Part shown: piece after piece, positions 14,199-18,525 of the stretch | How positions within the stretch are numbered: position 1 is the first letter of the stretch | How the letters are laid out: each line of letters starts with the position of its first letter | Source: an uncultured Collinsella sp. | GTDB lineage: Bacteria; Actinomycetota; Coriobacteriia; Coriobacteriales; Coriobacteriaceae | DNA: 18,525 nucleotides | Assembly (NCBI GenBank): GCA_900547025.1 | Contig: UREZ01000031.1 | Coordinates: forward strand, 1-18,525 | Direction of reading: 5' to 3' | Translations under genes and position numbers: made by a program | Notes under the pieces: model-generated | Databases searched by the model: none | Seen by the model: only the letters and a program-made list of their open reading frames with translations | Told to the model about the DNA's origin: nothing

Positions 14199-14224
14199 GG
14201 GGCGCCAAAGGACCGTGGCGCCCC
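14199..14224. terminator. GC-rich hairpin at the end of the recombinase gene
   Basis: GGGGCGCCA (14199-14207) pairs perfectly with TGGCGCCCC (14216-14224), which overlaps the first base of the recombinase stop codon. There is no T run on either strand, so this is only a weak terminator candidate. Confidence 0.45.
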
Positions 14225-14829
14225 TACTCCATCTCGCGCATCCAGCGATCGAACGTTCCCACGCACACGCCTAGCCGCTTTGCCGCCTGACTCCGCGTGA
14301 TATCACCCGCCTCGTAGGTATCGCGCACCAGCTCGAATTGCGGGGGACAGGGCTTGCGGGGCCGGCCAAAACGCACGCCGCGCGCTCGCGCCGCCGCAAT
14401 GCCCTCGGCTTGGCGCCGGTGAATGTTCTCGCGCTCCACCTGCGCCACATAGCTCAGCAGCTGCAAAACAATATCGGCAATCAACGCACTCGTCACGTCC
14501 GACCCGCCACAGTCTCTGGCGCGCGTGTCGAGCAATGGCATGTCCAGCACCACGATGGCGGCGCCGAGCTCTTTGGTTATGCACCGCCATTCCTCGAGGA
14601 TCTCACTGTAGTTACGGCCCAGCCGATCAATGGAAAGTACCACCAGCACATCACCGGAATCCAACGCGCACAGCAGCTCGCGATACCGCGGCCGATCGAA
14701 GTCTTTGCCGCTCGCACGATCGGCAAAGATATTCGCCGGTTCCACGCCATAGGCGCCCAGCGCATCCAGCTGCCGATTCAGATTTTGATCACGCGAGCTC
14801 ACCCGCGCATACCCGTACACCGTTGTCAT
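14224..14829 (-). CDS. Small serine recombinase (resolvase/invertase type)
   Basis: Site-specific DNA recombinase of 201 residues. The catalytic N-terminal domain has YARVSSRDQN (residues 7-16; Ser11 is the nucleophile, Arg9 conserved) and SIDRLGRN at 66-73 with two more active-site arginines. The long helix ending near residue 145 (AQVERENIHRRQAEGIAAAR) is followed by a C-terminal helix-turn-helix (SQAAKRLGVCVGTFDRWM). Size and order match Tn3-type resolvases and Hin/Gin-type invertases. ATG 14829 is preferred over an in-frame TTG upstream. No transposase or obvious invertible gene lies next to it; a 14-bp inverted repeat is found 19 nt upstream. Target site unknown. Confidence 0.9.
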   Translation of the reverse strand: MTTVYGYARVSSRDQNLNRQLDALGAYGVEPANIFADRASGKDFDRPRYRELLCALDSGDVLVVLSIDRLGRNYSEILEEWRCITKELGAAIVVLDMPLLDTRARDCGGSDVTSALIADIVLQLLSYVAQVERENIHRRQAEGIAAARARGVRFGRPRKPCPPQFELVRDTYEAGDITRSQAAKRLGVCVGTFDRWMREME

Positions 14830-14847
14830 CTCATCCCCGCTCTCTCG

Positions 14848-14888
14848 AAAACCTCCCAAAAAGGAACAGGTTTATTTTGGTAGGTTTT
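14848..14888. promoter_or_regulatory. Inverted repeat upstream of the serine recombinase, candidate res-type site or operator
   Basis: AAAACCTCCCAAAA (14848-14861) and TTTTGGTAGGTTTT (14875-14888) are inverted copies with 13 of 14 bases matching and a 13-nt centre. The 41-bp site lies 19 nt before the recombinase start codon. Serine resolvases often bind spaced inverted 12-bp half-sites next to their own gene, both for recombination and self-repression. Confidence 0.45.
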
Positions 14889-14949
14889 ATCTCCCCTATA
14901 GCAGGCGGAAGACGCAAGCGCGCGAGCGGCAAGGCGATTGATGCGCCAC

Positions 14950-14975
14950 AAAAAAGGCGGCCCCAAAAGACCGCC
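14950..14975 (-). terminator. Terminator after rnr
   Basis: On minus, GGCGGTC and GGCCGCC pair with one G-U wobble that would be a mismatch on plus, and six T follow. It ends the rnr transcript about 28 nt after the stop codon. Confidence 0.85.
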
Positions 14976-15003
14976 CCGTTCTCTATCAATCACCAAATTC
15001 CGG

Positions 15004-17139
15004 CTAATGAATAAGCCTGAAATCCAAGTGCCCGCGCGTGGTGTTGACGCGCGAGACCTCGATGATCACACGCTGCCCCAGCTCATAGCGAGTCCCCGTG
15101 TCGGCGCCCGTGAGCGTGAGCGCGTCCTCATCAAACTCGAACCACTCGTTGCCCAGACTCTTGATCGAAACCAAACCCTCAACCTGTGTCAGATCCAGGC
15201 GCACAAAGAGGCCCATGCTGCTGACCCACGAGATCGTTCCGGCGTAGCGCTCGCCCAGGCGGTCCTCGTAGTACTGGGCGATCTTGATCTTTTGCGTCGC
15301 ATGGCTGGCGGCGTCGGCCGCACGCTCGGCATCGCTGCACGCGCGGCAGATTTGCGGCAGGATGCGCGGCAGGGACTCGCGACCCTTACCGATCAGCCGC
15401 GGCGTACGCACCAAGGCGTCCTTGCCGCCGAGCTGCTCATAGGCCAACTGCAGCTTGAGTACGCGGTGCACCACCAGGTCGGGATAGCGACGGATGGGAC
15501 TCGTAAAGTGACAGTAGCACGGCGCGGCAAGTGCAAAGTGGCCCTCGTTGCGCGGCTTGTACAGTGCGCGCTGCATGCTGCGCAGCAGCAACGTGTTGAC
15601 GAGCGGCGCGTTGGCCGTACCGGCTGCGGCATCAACCGCCGCCTGCAGCTCGTCGGGGCTTCCCAGAGCAATGCCTGCCGCGCGACGGTCATCGATGATG
15701 CCCAGTTGCGCCAGCGCCACGGCGGCGCCGTGCAGGCTGTCGGGACTGGGATCGTCGTGCACGCGATAGCAGGCCTCGATATCGCGGTCGGCCAGCCACT
15801 CCGCCACGCACTCGTTGGCCAGCAGCATGGCTTCCTCAATCAGCGACGTGGCACACGAGCGCTCGCGTGCCACGATCCGCACGGGCACGCCGTTCTCGTC
15901 CAGCAGTGCACGGATCTCGGCCGTATCAAAGTCGACCGAACCGCGTGCGCGACGAATACGACGGCGAAGCTCGGCGAGCTCGTTGGCAGCTACGAGGAAA
16001 TCCCCCAAGTCGACGTTATAGCCGCGAGCGGTTTCCTCGCACGCAAGCCCGCGCTCAAGCGCTTCCTCGCGCGAGGCTTCAACCGCGGCAACATCCTCGG
16101 CGGCACCCTCCAGCACCGAATACTCCACCGCACCGGCACGTACCAGCAGCGCCTCGGCGCCGTCGTAGTCCATGCGCACGCGCGAGCGGATCACGCTGGG
16201 ATAGGGATCGTAATGGCGCACGCGACCCTGCGCGTCGAGCTCAATGTCGACGGTAAACGCCAGGCGGTCCTCGTCGGGACGCAGCGAGCACAAATCGTTC
16301 GACAGGCGCTCGGGCAACATGGGCAGCACGCGATCGGCAAGATACACCGACGTCGTGCGATGGCGGGCTTCCAGATCGATATGTCCGTCCCAGGCAACAT
16401 AGTGCGAAACGTCGGCAATATGGACACCCAGCTTGTAGCCACCCTCGGGCATGCGCTCCAGCGAAATAGCATCGTCAAAGTCGCGCGCGTCGACCGGGTC
16501 AACCGTAATGACAAAGCGGTCGCGCAGGTCTCGGCGGAGCGGGTCCTTGAGTGCCGAGGCCACATCGAGCGAAAGTGCCTCGGCCTCGGTTAGCGCGGCC
16601 TCGGGATACGTATCGGTATAGCCATAGCGCGCCATCACATACTGAACGCCCAAATCGGGCGCATCATCGCCGCCAATACGGCGCTCAATCGTCACGGTGC
16701 CCGATTCCAGGCGCGTCGGATATGTCAGAATGCGCGCGACGACCGCATCACCCGGATGAACGCCCAAGCGCTCCGCCGAGGTGTCCTCCGGCAGAATAAA
16801 GAAATCGGCCTTAAGTCGAGAATCAAGCGGCTCGATCACCCCGAGCGGGCCGGCGGTCTGGTACGTGCCCACCACACTAATGGCCGCACGCTCGACGACG
16901 CCCTCGATTACGGCGCGTCGCTCGCCATGCGGGCTGTTCTTAATGCTCACGGCAACGGTATCGCCGTCCATAATCTCGCGCTTGCCGCGGCCCATGACCT
17001 TGTAGTCGCCGTTTTCGGTTACAACGTAGGCGCTATGCTCATGGAGCTGCACGCGTCCGGTCAGACTCGGGCGACGCTCGCTGCGCACCGGCCCGCGCTT
17101 ATTGCGAGCTCCACGCTTATGCTTGTTATTGCGCCCCAT
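15004..17139 (-). CDS. rnr: Ribonuclease R
   Basis: Processive 3'-to-5' exoribonuclease for structured RNA and rRNA quality control; it also removes nonstop mRNA released by tmRNA-SmpB. The 711-residue protein has a very basic start (MGRNNKHKRGARNKRG), cold-shock-type OB domains to about residue 150, the catalytic RNB domain with Asp214, Asp220, Asp222 and Asp223 in DPVDARDFDDA, the CHFTSPIRRYPDLVVHR motif, and a C-terminal S1 domain (about 630-705). AAGGAGG lies 5 nt before the ATG. The protein is shorter than E. coli RNase R (813 residues), with the reduced N-terminal and C-terminal tails common in Gram-positives. It is a separate unit: terminators lie on both sides, after ftsX upstream and at 14950-14975 downstream. 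Confidence 0.96.
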   Translation of the reverse strand: MGRNNKHKRGARNKRGPVRSERRPSLTGRVQLHEHSAYVVTENGDYKVMGRGKREIMDGDTVAVSIKNSPHGERRAVIEGVVERAAISVVGTYQTAGPLGVIEPLDSRLKADFFILPEDTSAERLGVHPGDAVVARILTYPTRLESGTVTIERRIGGDDAPDLGVQYVMARYGYTDTYPEAALTEAEALSLDVASALKDPLRRDLRDRFVITVDPVDARDFDDAISLERMPEGGYKLGVHIADVSHYVAWDGHIDLEARHRTTSVYLADRVLPMLPERLSNDLCSLRPDEDRLAFTVDIELDAQGRVRHYDPYPSVIRSRVRMDYDGAEALLVRAGAVEYSVLEGAAEDVAAVEASREEALERGLACEETARGYNVDLGDFLVAANELAELRRRIRRARGSVDFDTAEIRALLDENGVPVRIVARERSCATSLIEEAMLLANECVAEWLADRDIEACYRVHDDPSPDSLHGAAVALAQLGIIDDRRAAGIALGSPDELQAAVDAAAGTANAPLVNTLLLRSMQRALYKPRNEGHFALAAPCYCHFTSPIRRYPDLVVHRVLKLQLAYEQLGGKDALVRTPRLIGKGRESLPRILPQICRACSDAERAADAASHATQKIKIAQYYEDRLGERYAGTISWVSSMGLFVRLDLTQVEGLVSIKSLGNEWFEFDEDALTLTGADTGTRYELGQRVIIEVSRVNTTRGHLDFRLIH

Positions 17140-17189
17140 GGCGCCTCCTTACTAACGATGGCCGTTTACACCCCAAGAGTCTACCCAAA

Positions 17190-17274
17190 TGATCCCTAGG
17201 GGACGGCAGGATTGCGGATCGCATAGATAGACCAGCGCCACAATGATCCGTATTCCACCGTCCCCTAGGGATCA
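17190..17274. repeat. Very long palindrome, about 29-bp stem (fourth family)
   Basis: The outer arms, TGATCCCTAGGGGACGG (17190-17206) and its exact complement (17258-17274), are 17 bp. An inner pair at 17209-17220 and 17245-17256 matches at 10 of 12 positions. The loop is 24 nt. It lies between the ftsX terminator and rnr and its edge abuts the terminator A run. It is not followed by a T run of its own, so it is not a simple terminator. It would be a strong roadblock in the rnr leader if transcribed. Confidence 0.9.
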
Positions 17275-17307
17275 AAAAACGGGCCGCCCCCAAAAGAGAC
17301 GACCCGT
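17274..17307 (-). terminator. Terminator of the ftsEX operon
   Basis: On minus, ACGGGTCGTC pairs with GGCGGCCCGT using two G-U wobbles that would be mismatches on plus, followed by a run of T. It lies 25 nt after the ftsX stop codon, ending the ftsE-ftsX transcript. Confidence 0.85.
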
Positions 17308-17331
17308 TGAAGGAACGAATTCCAAGCACGC

Positions 17332-18252
17332 CTACACGCGCAGATAGCGGCGCATGGCGATGGCGGAACCAAAGAGACCGATAATGACGCCGACCAAAAT
17401 CAGCGCGGCGTAGGTCACCAGATAGTACTGCATCGGCAGCGCAAACGACATCCAGCCGATGCTCTCCTGCAGGCGTGGAACCATCAGGTTACGCAGCAGC
17501 TCCAGCACGCCGATGGAAAGCAGCGAGCCCAAAATGGCCTGCAGCACGCCCTCGGTAATAAACGGCCCGCGAATGAAGCCATTGCTTGCGCCCACCAGAC
17601 GCATGATCGCGATCTCACGACGACGCGCCGTAATGGACAGGCGAATCGTGTTGTTAATGAAAATGAACGCAATAAAGGTCAGCAGGCCGACGAGCACCAC
17701 GGCGGCGATACGAATGTAGTTCGTCACCTGGAACAGGCGGCTCACTTCCTCCTGGCCGTACAGAACGCTCGCGTTGACGTCGCCGTCGTCCGCGATCTTC
17801 TGGAAGTCGGCGTTCTTCTTGAGCTTCTGGGCCGTGCTCTCGACCATGGACGGATCGTCCATCTCGATGGCAAACGAAGCCGGCAGCGGGTTCTGACCGT
17901 CGAGCGCGCTCATGGTAGCGTCGGCGTTACCCGACATCTTGCTCGTGTACTCGGCCAGCGCGTCGTCCTTGTCCTTGTACGTCACGGACTTGACGTTGCT
18001 CCACGTCTTGAGCTCGGCCTCAAAGGCCTGAACATCTGCCTGGTCGGCGTCATCGCTAATAAAGGCGTTGATGACGACCTGATCCTCGACGGTGCCGATC
18101 ACGGAGTTCAGCATCGCGGAACCCATAATGAACAGGCCGATGATAAACAGCGAAAGGAAAATCGTGATGACGGCGCCGAGCGAGGTGGTCCAGTTACGGA
18201 AGAAGTGGCTAATTGCCTCTTTGAGCGAGTAGCCCACGTTAGTTGGTGCCAT
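17332..18252 (-). CDS. ftsX: Cell division ABC-type protein FtsX
   Basis: Membrane half of the FtsEX complex, which couples ATP hydrolysis to activation of peptidoglycan hydrolases at the division site. The 306-residue protein has four membrane segments, at about residues 22-47, 180-205, 228-250 and 275-298. A large extracellular domain lies between the first two (about 50-175) and is the part that contacts hydrolases in other species. The conserved RREIAIMRLVGASNGFIRGP stretch lies on the cytoplasmic side after TM2 and contacts FtsE. The ATG at 18252 overlaps the end of ftsE by 14 nt, typical of the ftsEX pair, so translation is probably coupled. Confidence 0.96.
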   Translation of the reverse strand: MAPTNVGYSLKEAISHFFRNWTTSLGAVITIFLSLFIIGLFIMGSAMLNSVIGTVEDQVVINAFISDDADQADVQAFEAELKTWSNVKSVTYKDKDDALAEYTSKMSGNADATMSALDGQNPLPASFAIEMDDPSMVESTAQKLKKNADFQKIADDGDVNASVLYGQEEVSRLFQVTNYIRIAAVVLVGLLTFIAFIFINNTIRLSITARRREIAIMRLVGASNGFIRGPFITEGVLQAILGSLLSIGVLELLRNLMVPRLQESIGWMSFALPMQYYLVTYAALILVGVIIGLFGSAIAMRRYLRV

Positions 18253-18525
18253 AGTTGCCGTAACCTCCCCTCTCCTGGTCGCGGATTACGTGGCCGCCCT
18301 CGAGGGCGATCACGCGACGGTGCATGCTATCGACCATCTCGCGGTCGTGCGTAGCGACGATCACGGTGGTACCGGTGCGGTTAATGCGCTCGAGCAGCTT
18401 CATGATGCCCAGCGAAATCGCCGGGTCGAGGTTGCCCGTGGGCTCGTCGCAGATAAGCAGCGGCGGGCGGTTGACCATGGCGCGAGCGACGGAGACGCGC
18501 TGCTGCTCGCCGCCGGAAAGCTGGT
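18239..18525 (-). CDS. ftsE: Cell division ATP-binding protein FtsE, 5' part cut off by window edge
   Basis: ATPase partner of FtsX. The last 95 codons are visible: the ABC signature LSGGEQQR at the cut edge, then RVSVARAMV, the Walker B motif LLICDEPTGNLDP, and the switch histidine in IVATHD. The C-terminus (QERGGYGNYGTN) overlaps the ftsX start. Walker A lies beyond the window. The internal ATG at 18478 is not the gene start. FtsE is usually about 225-230 residues. Confidence 0.95.
   Translation of the reverse strand, partial: QLSGGEQQRVSVARAMVNRPPLLICDEPTGNLDPAISLGIMKLLERINRTGTTVIVATHDREMVDSMHRRVIALEGGHVIRDQERGGYGNYGTN

Noticed and set aside
14224..14829. A complete transposon carrying the recombinase and VanZ-like gene
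   Set aside because: No transposase, terminal inverted repeats or target duplication could be found at the edges of this segment.
14938..16593. A 551-codon open frame on plus opposite rnr
   Set aside because: The minus strand carries complete RNase R with its catalytic aspartates; the plus frame is an antisense shadow.

Overview
The window looks like chromosome from a GC-rich Gram-positive anaerobe. The compact stand-alone rubredoxin with a flavin-reductase partner, the PTS-type MurNAc recycling operon and the many intergenic palindromes would fit a gut Coriobacteriia member such as Collinsella. That placement is an inference from gene content and style, not from a database match. Almost all genes lie on the minus strand; only mntH and one small unknown gene are on plus.

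Layout: (1) 1-2784, 5' part of gltB (glutamate synthase large subunit), running off the left edge. (2) 2898-4889, an Nramp metal transporter (mntH) bracketed by two arrays of long-armed palindromes, three units upstream and four downstream, with an almost invariant 80-bp period. A C9 tract and a G8 tract sit at the cassette borders, and a coding-like tail of a lost gene lies at the left end. (3) 5034-5770, a short rubredoxin and a flavin-reductase protein, resembling a split high-molecular-weight rubredoxin. (4) 5980-7620, tRNA-Gln, tRNA-Glu, a TPR protein and smpB. (5) 7897-8801, a small unknown plus-strand gene, two tandem imperfect palindromes and an ArsC/Spx-like protein. (6) 8894-13337, the MurNAc catabolic operon murR-murQ-murP-mupG. 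Its products would import and phosphorylate MurNAc or MurNAc-GlcNAc, cleave the disaccharide phosphate, and convert MurNAc-6P to GlcNAc-6P plus D-lactate. A perfect palindrome upstream is a candidate MurR operator. (7) 13534-14829, a VanZ-like membrane protein and a small serine recombinase with an inverted repeat just upstream of it. (8) 15004-18525, rnr (RNase R), ftsX and the 3' part of ftsE.

The feature the genes do not explain is the set of long-armed palindromes. There are four sequence families, at 2964-3183 with 4596-4889, 5900-5968, 8326-8435 and 17190-17274. Three have long stems with loops of 23-25 nt. The mntH-flanking array is the most regular, with 14 inverted arms about 40 bp apart and compensatory changes between arms, and is the best candidate for an undescribed element. 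Otherwise the region is core metabolism, RNA quality control and cell division.
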